Below are positions 34,019 through 43,584 of a DNA stretch of 43,907 nucleotides, in pieces. The stretch's first letter is position 1, and each line of letters starts with the position of its first letter. A program made the translations under genes and the position numbers. The notes under the pieces were generated by a model. That model saw nothing but the letters and a program-made list of their open reading frames with translations. It was not told the DNA's origin and did no database searches. This stretch comes from Alphaproteobacteria bacterium (GTDB lineage: Bacteria > Pseudomonadota > Alphaproteobacteria > UBA9219 > RFNS01): assembly GCA_009927055.1 (NCBI GenBank), contig RFNS01000106.1, positions 1 to 43,907 of the forward strand. The letters are read 5' to 3'.

Positions 34019-35245
34019 TTAAAATCTGAACTCGGCACCCATGCGACCAACATGGGTTGCATAGTCTCGTGTTGCAGCGTTACTCTCGTTGTTCGCATAC
34101 TCGTAGCCTGCAAGCAAGAAGATTCTTTTAAAAACTTCATAATCAGCACCGAAGCCGATGGTCATCAGGTCGTCAACACGCTCTTTTGCCGCAACACCGG
34201 TGGCGTTCTCATACTCATCACTCGCAAACTTAACAGAGCCATTTAAGGTTAACGGCTCCATCGCCTGATAGGTCAGCTTGGTGCTGACAACATCACGAAG
34301 ACGGAACGAATGAGTCGCCGCTGTCGCTTCTGCAATCGAACGACGGTAGGTGGCAAGGAAGTTCACATCTTCCGATATGTCCCAATCCGCCTGAGCCATG
34401 GCCGCAACCGTATCAGCGTCACGCAGGTTTGCCGCGTCATATTCTTGGCCAAGATAGCCCGCACCGGCCTCCAGCCTGACATTCTCAGTGGGGCGGAAAA
34501 GGACGCCGACAATCGATTCAATGCCCGATGAGTCACGCTTCACAAAACCAGCCACAGTTTTGTCATACTCGCGCCAGTTGCCCATGGTGCGATTAAACAC
34601 CTGCCACTGCGCATCAATATCATAGCCTATGCGCGCGCCGGCTTCATATTCTGTGCGGTCACGCTGATCTTGCGTATTGGTCAGACCATTCAGCTGACGT
34701 GTGTTGCGAAAATCAAGGTTTGTGATTTCTACAAGCGGATCAATCGACCATTGCGCCTGTCTGATTTCAAGACCAGCCCGGCCCGATGTTTCCCAGTAAC
34801 GTACGGGGCTTTTGGCAACAGCCGTGGGATCGGTCAAGCTTTCACCGCGGTTGACGTGGCGCTGGCGATATTCAGCCGAGAGAAACGCCTTCACAGCCTG
34901 TGAGATACGGCCTTCAACATCACCCATCACGTTAAAATTGGTGCGATCATCGCGGGGGCTATCAACATACCATTCATGCTCAACACCGCCGCCCACTGTG
35001 GCTTTGCCGGCTTTGAACTCTTTTGTCAGCGCAACATCACCACCCATGTTCTGGATGAAGTGACCTTGAGGGTTTTTATCCTGATCAAAAATGTTGCTGT
35101 CATACCGGGTGGATGTTCCGGCTTTACCCTGAAGGGTCATGTTGTCACCCACCTCCACCGCTGCGAGAGCTGAAGAAGAGAGGAAGAATGCGCTGAGCGC
35201 GACGAGCTTTGCGAAAGGTTTTTGTTTCATAGGGGCAAGATACAC
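34019..35245 (-). CDS. Outer-membrane beta-barrel protein (Bbp2-like)
   Basis: A 400-residue barrel resembling the beta-barrel porin 2 type often found with exopolysaccharide or surface-glycan loci. The signal peptide (about 6-29, KLVALSAFFLSSSALA) is followed by repeated amphipathic strands with turns such as GTSTRYDSNIFDQD, and the chain ends in GRMGAEFRF with terminal Phe. The start is either GTG 35245, with AAGGGG at seven bases, or ATG 35230 without a ribosome site; the GTG is preferred. The start region forms a hairpin (see the 35232 entry). It is first in a likely operon with the exported protein and the glycosyltransferases, suggesting export or anchoring of their product. Confidence 0.75.
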   Translation of the reverse strand: MYLAPMKQKPFAKLVALSAFFLSSSALAAVEVGDNMTLQGKAGTSTRYDSNIFDQDKNPQGHFIQNMGGDVALTKEFKAGKATVGGGVEHEWYVDSPRDDRTNFNVMGDVEGRISQAVKAFLSAEYRQRHVNRGESLTDPTAVAKSPVRYWETSGRAGLEIRQAQWSIDPLVEITNLDFRNTRQLNGLTNTQDQRDRTEYEAGARIGYDIDAQWQVFNRTMGNWREYDKTVAGFVKRDSSGIESIVGVLFRPTENVRLEAGAGYLGQEYDAANLRDADTVAAMAQADWDISEDVNFLATYRRSIAEATAATHSFRLRDVVSTKLTYQAMEPLTLNGSVKFASDEYENATGVAAKERVDDLMTIGFGADYEVFKRIFLLAGYEYANNESNAATRDYATHVGRMGAEFRF

Positions 35246-35256
35246 ACATCTGCCCC
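35232..35256 (-). promoter_or_regulatory. Hairpin enclosing the start region of the beta-barrel gene
   Basis: On the minus strand GGGGCA-GAT pairs with ATC-t-TGCCCC around GTGTGT. The 5' arm contains the Shine-Dalgarno-like GGGG and the loop contains the GTG start, so folding would hide the initiation site. Confidence 0.45.
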
Positions 35257-35347
35257 TTGGTCAACAGGCCCATCAAATATTTTTTAAGTATTCCAGAAAG
35301 CTGGCTTTTTAGTCACACTTTTTTTGGTTTGCTCGCATCCTGTTTTG

Positions 35348-35377
35348 GCCGCCCCCCCTGCGGTTTGGCGGCTTTTT
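35348..35377 (+). terminator. Terminator-like hairpin between two minus-strand genes
   Basis: GCCGCC and GGCGGC around a 13-base loop are followed by TTTTT on the plus strand; the T-run overlaps the stop of the downstream glycosyltransferase gene. On the minus strand the hairpin directly follows that stop codon, but without a U-tract. It probably marks the boundary of the two transcripts. Confidence 0.5.
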
Positions 35378-36653
35378 ATGTTGCCAACCACACAGGCAGC
35401 AAATCTTGCTGAATAACATCGGCCCAGCTGGGGCGATGATCGTCAATATCGCGCCTGGCGGCCAGGCCGATGGCTTCCAATACCTTGGGTTGCGCTGCAA
35501 ATCGGCCTATTTCAGCCGCCCATGTGGGGGGCAAAACATCGGGCAGAAGCACCGCATCGTGGCCAGAGCGGGCCACATACAGCGCGCTGCCCGATGCCAG
35601 CAAACAGGGCAGGCCGCTGGCCTTGGCCTCCAGCACCACATTGGGGGTGATCTCGTGCACGGCGGGGAACAGAAAAATATCGGCGCTGGCATAGGTTTTG
35701 GCCAGTTCCTTGCCCTCAATCATGCCGGGAAGCGTGATGTGAGGGCCAAGTTTTTGGCGCAGCGCCCCAGCCTCGGCCCCCTGCCCCACCGCCAGCCAAT
35801 GCACGGCCAGCCCGTTATCGCGCGCGATTCGCACCGAATCGGCCACCACATGAATGTTTTTACTGGCATCCAGCCGCCCAACCGACAGCAGAATGGTGTG
35901 ATGATCTGGCAATCTAAACCGCTGCCTCAGCCAGGCCTGATCACGGCGCGCGGGGTTGAAAAACTCCTTATCAATCCCGCGACGGAGATAAGAGGATGAG
36001 CGCAGGCCGTGCCGCGCGGGCGCGGGCATAGGGCCGGCCACAGGCCCGTGCCACACATGGCGGCATTTCTTCAAGTGATTTTGCAACTGTTGATCTTTAT
36101 TTTTTCCTGATTTTTCAGGCATTTGCACAAAATCATTCAACCATTTATTCAAGCCAAAAAACCCTAAATGACTGTCAATCAACTGTCGGGTAAAAATGCG
36201 CGTGTAATTGGGCGTATCGGTGTGGATGGAATGCACAAGCGGAATGTGATGTTTGGCGGCAACCTTTTCGGCCGTTTGGGCCATGCAGAAAAAAGCATCG
36301 GTGGTGTGAATAACCTGCGCCTTCACCAGCATGGCGGCCAATGCGGGGTGCCAGCCCGCCAAATCGGTTTCTGAGGGCATGGCGCGTAAAAAAGGCAGGT
36401 GATGCGATGACAACACAGGCGGCAGGCCAATGATTCGCACCTTGTCTGAGAGCGATTCTTCGCTCCTTTGCCGCGCCATGGTGATGAGGGTGAGATCGAC
36501 CGGAAGATCAGGCCTCGCAGCGGCGGTGGCGGCAAACTTCTCCCACACGCGCATGTGGCCGCCCCGCGTCTCATCACGCGGCAGATCGATAAGGACGAAA
36601 ACCTTTTTCAACACCCTAGAATCCATCTCTTGCGCGCGCATCTTCCGTTTCAT
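35376..36653 (-). CDS. GT4-family glycosyltransferase
   Basis: Retaining GT-B glycosyltransferase. N-lobe: KVFVLIDLPRDETRGGHMRVWE and HIPLVHSIHTDTPNYTR; C-lobe: TILLSVGRLDASKNIHVVADS, PGMIEGKELAKTYASADIFLFPA and ITPNVVLEAKASGLPCLLA, a variant of the usual E-x7-E donor motif. At about 425 aa it is normal length. The track start is a TTG; ATG 36653, 36641 or 36626 are possible and none has a clean ribosome site. A REP-like repeat lies immediately upstream. It is separated from the barrel gene by a terminator-like hairpin, so it is probably its own unit within the same functional region. Acceptor unknown. Confidence 0.88.
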   Translation of the reverse strand: MKRKMRAQEMDSRVLKKVFVLIDLPRDETRGGHMRVWEKFAATAAARPDLPVDLTLITMARQRSEESLSDKVRIIGLPPVLSSHHLPFLRAMPSETDLAGWHPALAAMLVKAQVIHTTDAFFCMAQTAEKVAAKHHIPLVHSIHTDTPNYTRIFTRQLIDSHLGFFGLNKWLNDFVQMPEKSGKNKDQQLQNHLKKCRHVWHGPVAGPMPAPARHGLRSSSYLRRGIDKEFFNPARRDQAWLRQRFRLPDHHTILLSVGRLDASKNIHVVADSVRIARDNGLAVHWLAVGQGAEAGALRQKLGPHITLPGMIEGKELAKTYASADIFLFPAVHEITPNVVLEAKASGLPCLLASGSALYVARSGHDAVLLPDVLPPTWAAEIGRFAAQPKVLEAIGLAARRDIDDHRPSWADVIQQDLLPVWLAT

Positions 36654-36658
36654 CAATC

Positions 36659-36750
36659 GTCATCCCCGCGGAGGCGGGGATCTCAGGCGGCAATCACAAA
36701 CCCAACAGCTTCTTGGGTGGCCCTAAATTCCCGCTTTCGCGGGAATGACG
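36659..36750. repeat. REP-like paired hairpin, second family
   Basis: ATCCCCGC-GGAG-GCGGGGAT (36662-36681) and ATTCCCGC-TTTC-GCGGGAAT (36727-36746) form a pair with outer edges CGTCAT...ATGACG and an inner CCCAA/TTGGG dyad. This is the widespread GTCATTCCCGC-type intergenic repeat of proteobacteria; it differs in sequence from copies A and B. It lies between mdh and the GT4 gene; the rest of the gap to 36812 shows nothing further. Confidence 0.75.
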
Positions 36751-36812
36751 CCGTTCTTTTGTTGATATTGCTTGAAATTTTATTGGTCCTGAACCTATTG
36801 CGCTTATCTTAA

Positions 36813-37790
<978 letters not shown>

Positions 37791-37847
37791 TCAAGTTGAT
37801 TCTCAGAACGTTTTAATGCGAAAGCGCCCCCCCAGCAAGCAACCGGC

Positions 37848-38138
37848 TTATTCATCCTTTTGCAGGGCGCGGGCGAAATGAATATCGCGCGACGAAACAC
37901 CACCGCAATCGTGCGTGGTCAACATCAGGGTCACTTGGCCATAGCTGTTAAAAATATCGGGGTGATGGTTGTGCGCCTCGGCCAGGGCCGCGACGTGAGA
38001 TAAAAAAGCCCAGGCTTCGGCAAAATTCTTAAACTGCCAGGTGCGCGAAAGTTTCTGCGCATCGCTGTCATATCGCCACTGGGGAACATCGCGCATCGCT
38101 GCGTCAATCTCATCGGCCGAGAGGGGTGTTATTGCCAT
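37848..38138 (-). CDS. phhB: Pterin-4-alpha-carbinolamine dehydratase
   Basis: Dehydrates 4a-hydroxytetrahydropterin, recycling the cofactor of aromatic amino-acid hydroxylases; related proteins also act in molybdopterin or as DCoH-like factors. The 96-aa product has LSADEIDAAMRDVPQWRYD, FKNFAEAWAFLSHVAALAEAHNHHPDI with the active-site HNHHP, and VTLMLTTHDCGGVSSRDIHFA. The track adds ten codons; ATG 38138 matches the family start and has GAGAA before it. Only 28 bases separate it from the divergent MAPEG start. No phenylalanine hydroxylase is in the window. Confidence 0.92.
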   Translation of the reverse strand: MAITPLSADEIDAAMRDVPQWRYDSDAQKLSRTWQFKNFAEAWAFLSHVAALAEAHNHHPDIFNSYGQVTLMLTTHDCGGVSSRDIHFARALQKDE

Positions 38139-38166
38139 TTCATTCTCACTTTGGCACACTTGGCGC

Positions 38167-38580
38167 ATGGAACAAACCCTTGCAACCTTCCCTTATGCTT
38201 ACACTGGCCTTGTCACCCTGGCGGCCGTGCTGATGAAATTTGTCTTTGCGTGGAATGTGGGCCAGGCGCGCCGCAAACACGGTGTGGCCCCGCCGCTGAC
38301 CCACGGGCCTGATGAATTTAACCGCGTGCTGCGCGTGCAATCCAACACCACCGAGCAGATGATTATTTTTCTGCCTGTCCTGTGGCTTGTGGCCGTTGTG
38401 AACAGCGATACGGTGGCGGCCAGCCTTGGCCTTGTGTGGGTGCTGGCGCGCATTTGGTATGCTTTTGGCTATCTGGCCGGCGATGGCAAGCGCATGCCAG
38501 GTTTTCTGATTAACATCGTAGTGTCTTCCATTCTGTTTGTTTACGCCGCGTGGGGTTTGCTGGCCCAGGTGATGGGCTGA
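38167..38580 (+). CDS. MAPEG-family membrane protein
   Basis: 137 aa with four membrane helices, the layout of the eicosanoid/glutathione-metabolism MAPEG family. The conserved segment FNRVLRVQSNTTEQMIIFLPVLWL carries the RxxxNxxE glutathione-site pattern between helices 1 and 2. The track ORF starts at 38041, but ATG 38167 gives the family N-terminus; the earlier part overlaps phhB on the other strand. Bacterial members include glutathione transferases and proteins with unknown substrates. No ribosome site is evident, and the start is just 28 bases from the divergent phhB start. Confidence 0.88.
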   Translation: MEQTLATFPYAYTGLVTLAAVLMKFVFAWNVGQARRKHGVAPPLTHGPDEFNRVLRVQSNTTEQMIIFLPVLWLVAVVNSDTVAASLGLVWVLARIWYAFGYLAGDGKRMPGFLINIVVSSILFVYAAWGLLAQVMG

Positions 38581-38599
38581 TTTTACCGCCCTGCCCCGC

Positions 38600-39715
38600 A
38601 TGAAAATTCTGTTTGTCTATAAAACCTGCTTCACTGAAAGTTTTGGCGGCATCGAGCAATTTTTACACCAACTGGCCTTGCCGCTGGCGGCCAACGGCCA
38701 TCATGTCACCATTCTGACGCTTGCCGATATCAAAGAGAGCAATGAGTTGACGGTGGCCAACGTGCGCGTGGTGCGCTGTCCCATTTCTTTGTCTATTTCA
38801 TCGAACAGCATCTCGCTTAAAGCGCTGGGCATTTTTAGGCAGATGGCCGCGCAGCACGATGTTGTGCATTTCAATTATCCGTGGCCGTGGGGCGATGTTT
38901 TATCGCTGCTGCTGCCCCACAATAAACCTTATATCGTCAGCTATCACAGCGATATTGTGCGGCAAAAGGTGTTGCGTTTTGTCTATTGGCCGCTGGAGCA
39001 GGTTTTTCTGGCACGCGCCCGCGCCCTTGTGGCCACCTCGCCCGCGTATGCCGAAACCAGCGCGAACCTGAACAACCATCGGCACAAAACACACGTGGTG
39101 CCCATTGGTTTGGCCGATCAATCTCAAACCCCTGTGCCAGAATCTGTGATGACCCACTGGCGCGCGGTGACGCATCATAAAAAATTTTTCCTGTTTGTGG
39201 GCGCGCTGCGATATTATAAAGGCCTGCACATTGTGCTGGAGGCCCTGAAAGATCACGATTGGCCGGTGGTGATTGCGGGCACAGGCCCCGAAGAAAAAAA
39301 ACTGAAAGCGCGTGCGGCGCAGCTGGGCTTAAAAAACATCGTGTGGGCCGGGAAAATAACCGATGATGATAAGTGGGCGCTGCTGCGGTTGTGTCATGCG
39401 TTTGTGTTTCCATCGCACCTGCGGTCAGAGGCGTTTGGCATTTCGCTGCTGGAAGCCGCCATGGCCGGTAAACCGATGATCAGCGCCGAACTTGGCACCG
39501 GCACCAGCTATATCAACGCGCACAACGAAACGGGTCTTGTTGTGCCGGCGGGTGATGCCGGCGGTCTGGCACAGGCCATGCAAAAAGTTTTTGATGACGA
39601 TATTTTTGCGCACGACTGCGGAACCAAAGCGCGCGCGCGATATAAAAATCTTTTTACAGCTGATGCGATGGTCAAGTCATTTGAAAAAATTTATGGTCAG
39701 GCCCATCACGCGTAA
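38600..39715 (+). CDS. GT4-family glycosyltransferase
   Basis: Retaining GT-B enzyme, 371 aa. It opens MKILFVYKTCFTESFGGIEQFLHQLALPL (nucleotide-sugar GT4 glycine loop) and continues with PYIVSYHSDIVRQK. The C-lobe has FLFVGALRYYKGLHIVLEAL, VWAGKITDDDKWALLRLCHAFVFPS and EAFGISLLEAAMAGKPMISAELGTGTSYI, the full E-x7-E donor motif. It resembles mannosyl/galactosyl transferases of O-antigen or exopolysaccharide loci. It lies 19 bases after the MAPEG gene in the same direction and overlaps the 3' end of the convergent amidase gene by ten bases. Start ATG has no good ribosome site. Confidence 0.9.
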   Translation: MKILFVYKTCFTESFGGIEQFLHQLALPLAANGHHVTILTLADIKESNELTVANVRVVRCPISLSISSNSISLKALGIFRQMAAQHDVVHFNYPWPWGDVLSLLLPHNKPYIVSYHSDIVRQKVLRFVYWPLEQVFLARARALVATSPAYAETSANLNNHRHKTHVVPIGLADQSQTPVPESVMTHWRAVTHHKKFFLFVGALRYYKGLHIVLEALKDHDWPVVIAGTGPEEKKLKARAAQLGLKNIVWAGKITDDDKWALLRLCHAFVFPSHLRSEAFGISLLEAAMAGKPMISAELGTGTSYINAHNETGLVVPAGDAGGLAQAMQKVFDDDIFAHDCGTKARARYKNLFTADAMVKSFEKIYGQAHHA

Positions 39716-40515
39716 AGCGGGCCGGTGAGGATGCGATGAATTTCCTTGGCCAGTTCCTTGGCCAGGCGCGCACGCTGTGTTTTGCTGGCCAGCATCGTGG
39801 CATCTTGCGTGTTACTTAAAAAACCGCTTTCCAGCAGCACCGATGGCACATCGGGCGCGCGCAACACCACAAAATTGGCCGAGCGTATGGGGTTGGTCAG
39901 AATGGGCCAATCGCCCGTCATGCCGCGAATAATCCGCTCCTTCACGCCCGCCGAGAGTTGCCGCGTGCGCTTGGTGGTCAGATCAAGCAAAATGGCCGCC
40001 ACTTCGGGGTCAACATAATCGGGCAAGGTTTTTTGTTCTGGCTCGGCCTTAATTTCCTGCTCGACCAGCGATTTGGTCAAATCATCTGATGCGCGATCAG
40101 AAAGAGAATAAACCGAAAGCCCGCGCGCCTTGGGGTTGGGTGCGCTATCGGCATGAATAGATACAAACAAATCGGCCCCCAGCGCGCGCGCAAATTTTAC
40201 CCGATCCTGCAAAGGAACAAACGTATCGGTCTCACGCGTCAGGCGCACCTGAATTTTCTCCTGCCCCCGCAGCAGGTTGGCCAGGCGCAACCCCAAATCC
40301 AGCGTAATGGTTTTCTCTAAAACACCATTCCGCCCTATGGCGCCTGGGTCTTTACCGCCGTGACCGGGGTCGAGCACCAAAAGCCTTGGCGGGCGCGGTT
40401 TTCGGGGGGGGAGCGGCACGTTGGCGATGGCCGGCGAGGCCACGCACACCAGGCCAAGGCCCAGCATGCCGCCCAGCATTTCTCTGCGTGTCAACAATTC
40501 CTGCCAGCGATTCAT
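39706..40515 (-). CDS. N-acetylmuramoyl-L-alanine amidase, Tat-exported (AmiC-like)
   Basis: Zinc amidase that splits the peptide from muramic acid during cell separation. The leader has LTRREMLGGMLGLGLVCVA, a twin-arginine signal cut near AIA-NV. The amidase_3 domain follows at once: H52 and E67 (LDPGHGGKDPG, GVLEKTI), H121 (FVSIHADSA) and a C-terminal ESGFLSN Glu. It lacks the N-terminal AMIN domain of AmiC, so at 269 aa it is a minimal version. ATG 40515 with GAGG before it is preferred over the track start at 40650, which adds 45 unrelated codons. The gap 40516-40717 holds presumably divergent promoters; no other gene is seen there. Confidence 0.92.
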   Translation of the reverse strand: MNRWQELLTRREMLGGMLGLGLVCVASPAIANVPLPPRKPRPPRLLVLDPGHGGKDPGAIGRNGVLEKTITLDLGLRLANLLRGQEKIQVRLTRETDTFVPLQDRVKFARALGADLFVSIHADSAPNPKARGLSVYSLSDRASDDLTKSLVEQEIKAEPEQKTLPDYVDPEVAAILLDLTTKRTRQLSAGVKERIIRGMTGDWPILTNPIRSANFVVLRAPDVPSVLLESGFLSNTQDATMLASKTQRARLAKELAKEIHRILTGPLYA

Positions 40516-40717
40516 GCCCTCATCATAGTGCATTTTTGATGATGGGTCAGTGTTGAAAAATTCGCCGCCTGTGGGGTGCGGCACGGGGTGGCGTTCGATA
40601 AAATTTATGATAATTGCTGCGCAACATGGTGAAGATGTTTTATTCATCAACGCGCATGAACCAACGCGTATGCGATATATTTAACGACATTTCAACAGCG
40701 CTTAGCATAATAACAAC

Positions 40718-41842
40718 ATGCACTCGTTTTCAGATATGATAGATGCTACCGCCCTTCACCGCAGTCGCGTGCTGATCATCGATGATGATCCGCTGTACCT
40801 AGAGCTGTTAGAAAAACTTCTGGGCAAAATGGGCGTGGGGCAAATTATTGTGGCCAGCAATGGCGATGAAGGAATTTTGCTGGCGCATGAACATCAGCCA
40901 GAATTAATTTTGCTAGATATTTTGATGCCCGGCATAGATGGGTTCGAGGTGTGCCGCCAACTGCGGGCCGATCCTGCTTTTGCCAACACATCCATCCTTA
41001 TTCAAACCGCCCTGCAAGATGAGCACGAGCGTGTGAAATGTTTTGATGTGGGTGGGAACGATGTGGTCAGCAAGCCGCTTTCAGTGCCCGAATTCAGCGC
41101 GCGTGTGAAAAATCATTTGAAGCAGGCGGTGCAGACACGCACGCTGTACGATTTTCAGCAGCGCATGAATATTCATCTGAACATGGCGCGCGGTTTTATG
41201 TCCAGCCTGCCGCCCACGCTGATGGCCGCACAAAAAGCGGCGAAAAAATTTGGCATGACGTTCGATCTTGCGCAACATTCAGGCGATGATGTGCCCAGCT
41301 GCGTGTGGTATATGAATGAGTTGAACGAGGCGCAGCTGCTGTTTGTTCTGGTGTCGGCGTCGGCCCCTGGGCTTTCGGGCGCGCTTGGCATTTTACGCAT
41401 CGATGGTTTGCTGCGCGAGTTGATCCCCCACACCAAAACCCCAGGCGATTTGATTGCCCAGCTTGATCAGCGGCTGGGACAAACGCCCGATAACGCCATT
41501 TTTGTGGGCATATCGGCCTTGATGCTGCAGAAGGAGAGCGATGTCATCACCTATGCTGTGGCCGGACATCCTGCGCCGCTGATTGTGAAAAAAGACGGCG
41601 CCACCAGTTTGGGCGCGGGGTTGCCGCCTTTGGGCAGCGGCCTCATTAACGGGCAAAACCAGACGTGGAAAAAATCGAAAGACGAAACAATGATGGTGCA
41701 CACCGCGGGCCTTCACCTGCACCAAGAGCAAAACGCCCAGCGGCTTTTGGCCCTGCATCAGGCCCAGCAGCTGACAGCACACGCCTGCATCACCATCATG
41801 CAACACGACACAGAAGAATGTACGCTGGCGTTGATACGGTGA
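40718..41842 (+). CDS. Response regulator with degenerate SpoIIE/PP2C-like output domain
   Basis: The receiver domain (about 15-135) is complete: acidic DDD near 22-24, phospho-acceptor D67 (LLDILMPG), conserved T/S (IQTAL) and K119 (VVSKPL). The output part (about 150-374) follows the RsbU/SpoIIE phosphatase pattern, with AGHPAPLIVKKDG and a following LPPLGSG. The expected metal-binding boxes are altered: DVSGHG appears as LVSASAPG (212-218) and TDG as HTAG. So phosphatase activity is unlikely, and a binding role, for instance with an anti-sigma factor or antagonist, is more plausible. No histidine kinase or STAS gene is adjacent. ATG 40718 or 40736; neither has a clear ribosome site. Confidence 0.85.
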   Translation: MHSFSDMIDATALHRSRVLIIDDDPLYLELLEKLLGKMGVGQIIVASNGDEGILLAHEHQPELILLDILMPGIDGFEVCRQLRADPAFANTSILIQTALQDEHERVKCFDVGGNDVVSKPLSVPEFSARVKNHLKQAVQTRTLYDFQQRMNIHLNMARGFMSSLPPTLMAAQKAAKKFGMTFDLAQHSGDDVPSCVWYMNELNEAQLLFVLVSASAPGLSGALGILRIDGLLRELIPHTKTPGDLIAQLDQRLGQTPDNAIFVGISALMLQKESDVITYAVAGHPAPLIVKKDGATSLGAGLPPLGSGLINGQNQTWKKSKDETMMVHTAGLHLHQEQNAQRLLALHQAQQLTAHACITIMQHDTEECTLALIR

Positions 41843-41884
41843 TGAGTTCAGGCCATCCTTCAACAGGAATAGAAAAAAACTGAA

Positions 41885-41973
41885 GCCCCTGCGAAAGCAG
41901 GGGCCCATCACACATCGGTTTTCTTTGATGGTGCCTTCAGGTGATGGGTGCCTGCCTCCGCAGGCACTGCAGT
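41885..41973. repeat. REP-like paired-hairpin repeat, copy B (inverse of copy A)
   Basis: GCCCCTGC-GAAA-GCAGGGGC (41885-41904) and GTGCCTGC-CTCC-GCAGGCAC (41948-41967), with inner edges GCCCATCAC and GTGATGGGT. The reverse complement aligns with copy A at 610-698 through both hairpins. It sits at the convergent 3' ends of the response-regulator and secD genes and may act as a bidirectional terminator. Confidence 0.75.
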
Positions 41974-42004
41974 ATTCTTTCTACTCTTTCAATAAAACGT
42001 GCAC

Positions 42005-43582
42005 CTAAACAAAAAGCTGTTTGGGTTTTGTGGCCTTCACCCACCACACCACCAGCAACCGCGTGACCATAATGGCCGTAAACATGCTGGTGAGAGTGCC
42101 AATAGACAGCGTGATGCCAAACCCTTTAATAGGCCCGCTGCCCAGCGCGAACAAAAGCACCGAAGCGATCAGGTTGGTCACGTTCGCATCAATCACCGCC
42201 GACAGGGCATTGCTGTAACCGGCATCCAGTGCGGCAAAAACCGTGCGCCCGTTGCGAATTTCTTCGCGGATCCGCTCAAAAATCAGTACATTCGCATCCA
42301 CCGCCGTGCCAATAATCAGCACAATGCCCGCAATGCCGGGCAGGGTCAGGCTGGCCCCCAAAACCGAGAGCAGCGCAAAAATCATGGCGATGTTAATCAG
42401 CAGGGCAATGTTGGCAAACAACCCAAACAATTTATATCGGCCCAACATCAGCGCCAGCACCAGCACAAGGCCAGCCAGCGCAGAGAGCCGGCCCGCTTCC
42501 ACTGAATCAGCGCCAAGGCCGGGGCCTACCGTACGTTCCTCAATCACCTGAATGGGGGCGGGCAAGGCGCCAGCGCGCAGCAAAATGGCCAGCTCGTTCG
42601 CGCTTTCGGCGGTAAAGTTGCCCGAAATGACGCCGCTGCCGCCCAAGATGGGCTCACGAATAACGGGCGCGCTGATCACTTTGTTATCCAGCACAATGGC
42701 AAACTGCTTGCCCACGTTGTTGCGCGTCACCTCGCCAAATTTTTTGGCCCCCAAACTATCAAACGCAAACGCAACTACGGGCGCCCCTTGCTGATAGCTG
42801 ACAGCGGCCGAGGTCAGCTGATCGCCCCCCAGCATCACGCGCCTGTTCACGGCATGATACCCCCCTTCGCGCTCGACATCGGGCAACGCTTCAAACCCTG
42901 CGGGCGCGCGGCCCATGGCCAGATCATTCGGGTTGGCGGTGTCATCGACCAAGCGGAAGGTCAGCTTGGCCGTTTGCCCCAAAAGCCGCTTGAAGGTCGA
43001 TGGATCATCCACCCCCGGTAGCTGCACCATAATGCGGTCATCGCCCTGGCGCTGAATAGTGGGTTCGCGCGTGCCCGTTTCATCGATACGCCTGCGCACA
43101 ATTTCAATCGATTGTTCCAACGCCTGCTGCCTACGGGTTAACGCCGATTCTTTACGAAATGAAAGGCTTATACGCCTGTCTTCAGAGATCACATTAAATT
43201 CTTGACGCAGATCGGCCAGCGCTTGTTGCGCTTTCTCCATCTGGCCCGATTCGGTGATGATCACGCTCACCGTGCCCGATGCCTGACGCAAATCGGTATA
43301 TTTAATTTTAGCATCGCGCAGGCGGCGGCGTACATCATCCACCATCGTGTCCAGCGCATCGTTCAGCACGGCCTCTGTCTGCACCGCCAGCAGCAAGTGG
43401 GCGCCGCCCCGCAAATCCAACCCAAGGCTGACCGCCTGCTGCGGAAACCAGCTGGGCATTTTCTGCATCCACACCAACGCCGAGTTTGGCAAAATATTGG
43501 GCAGCGCATACAGCAGCGCCCAAAGCGATAGAAGAATAATCAGCCCCTGCTGGCCGCGGCCCAGATTAATCATTCCCAGCAT
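42005..43582 (-). CDS. secD: Protein translocase subunit SecD
   Basis: Membrane partner of SecYEG that, with SecF, uses the proton gradient to help release exported proteins. One N-terminal membrane helix (about 12-30) is followed by the D1 motif GLDLRGGAHLLLAV, the P1 head domain with VEAGRLSAL, and five C-terminal helices including GIVLIIGTAVDANVLIFERIREE, the conserved D4 motif, and GFGITLSIGTLTSMFTAI. 525 aa is normal for alphaproteobacteria. GAGAAG precedes ATG 43582; yajC ends three bases upstream. secF is expected downstream but is not present in this window. Confidence 0.95.
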   Translation of the reverse strand: MLGMINLGRGQQGLIILLSLWALLYALPNILPNSALVWMQKMPSWFPQQAVSLGLDLRGGAHLLLAVQTEAVLNDALDTMVDDVRRRLRDAKIKYTDLRQASGTVSVIITESGQMEKAQQALADLRQEFNVISEDRRISLSFRKESALTRRQQALEQSIEIVRRRIDETGTREPTIQRQGDDRIMVQLPGVDDPSTFKRLLGQTAKLTFRLVDDTANPNDLAMGRAPAGFEALPDVEREGGYHAVNRRVMLGGDQLTSAAVSYQQGAPVVAFAFDSLGAKKFGEVTRNNVGKQFAIVLDNKVISAPVIREPILGGSGVISGNFTAESANELAILLRAGALPAPIQVIEERTVGPGLGADSVEAGRLSALAGLVLVLALMLGRYKLFGLFANIALLINIAMIFALLSVLGASLTLPGIAGIVLIIGTAVDANVLIFERIREEIRNGRTVFAALDAGYSNALSAVIDANVTNLIASVLLFALGSGPIKGFGITLSIGTLTSMFTAIMVTRLLVVWWVKATKPKQLFV

Positions 43583-43584
43583 GG

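Noticed and set aside
35376-35500. 63-codon ORF 35309-35500 on the minus strand
   Set aside because: It overlaps the 3' end of the GT4 gene in another frame and has no ribosome site or recognisable content.
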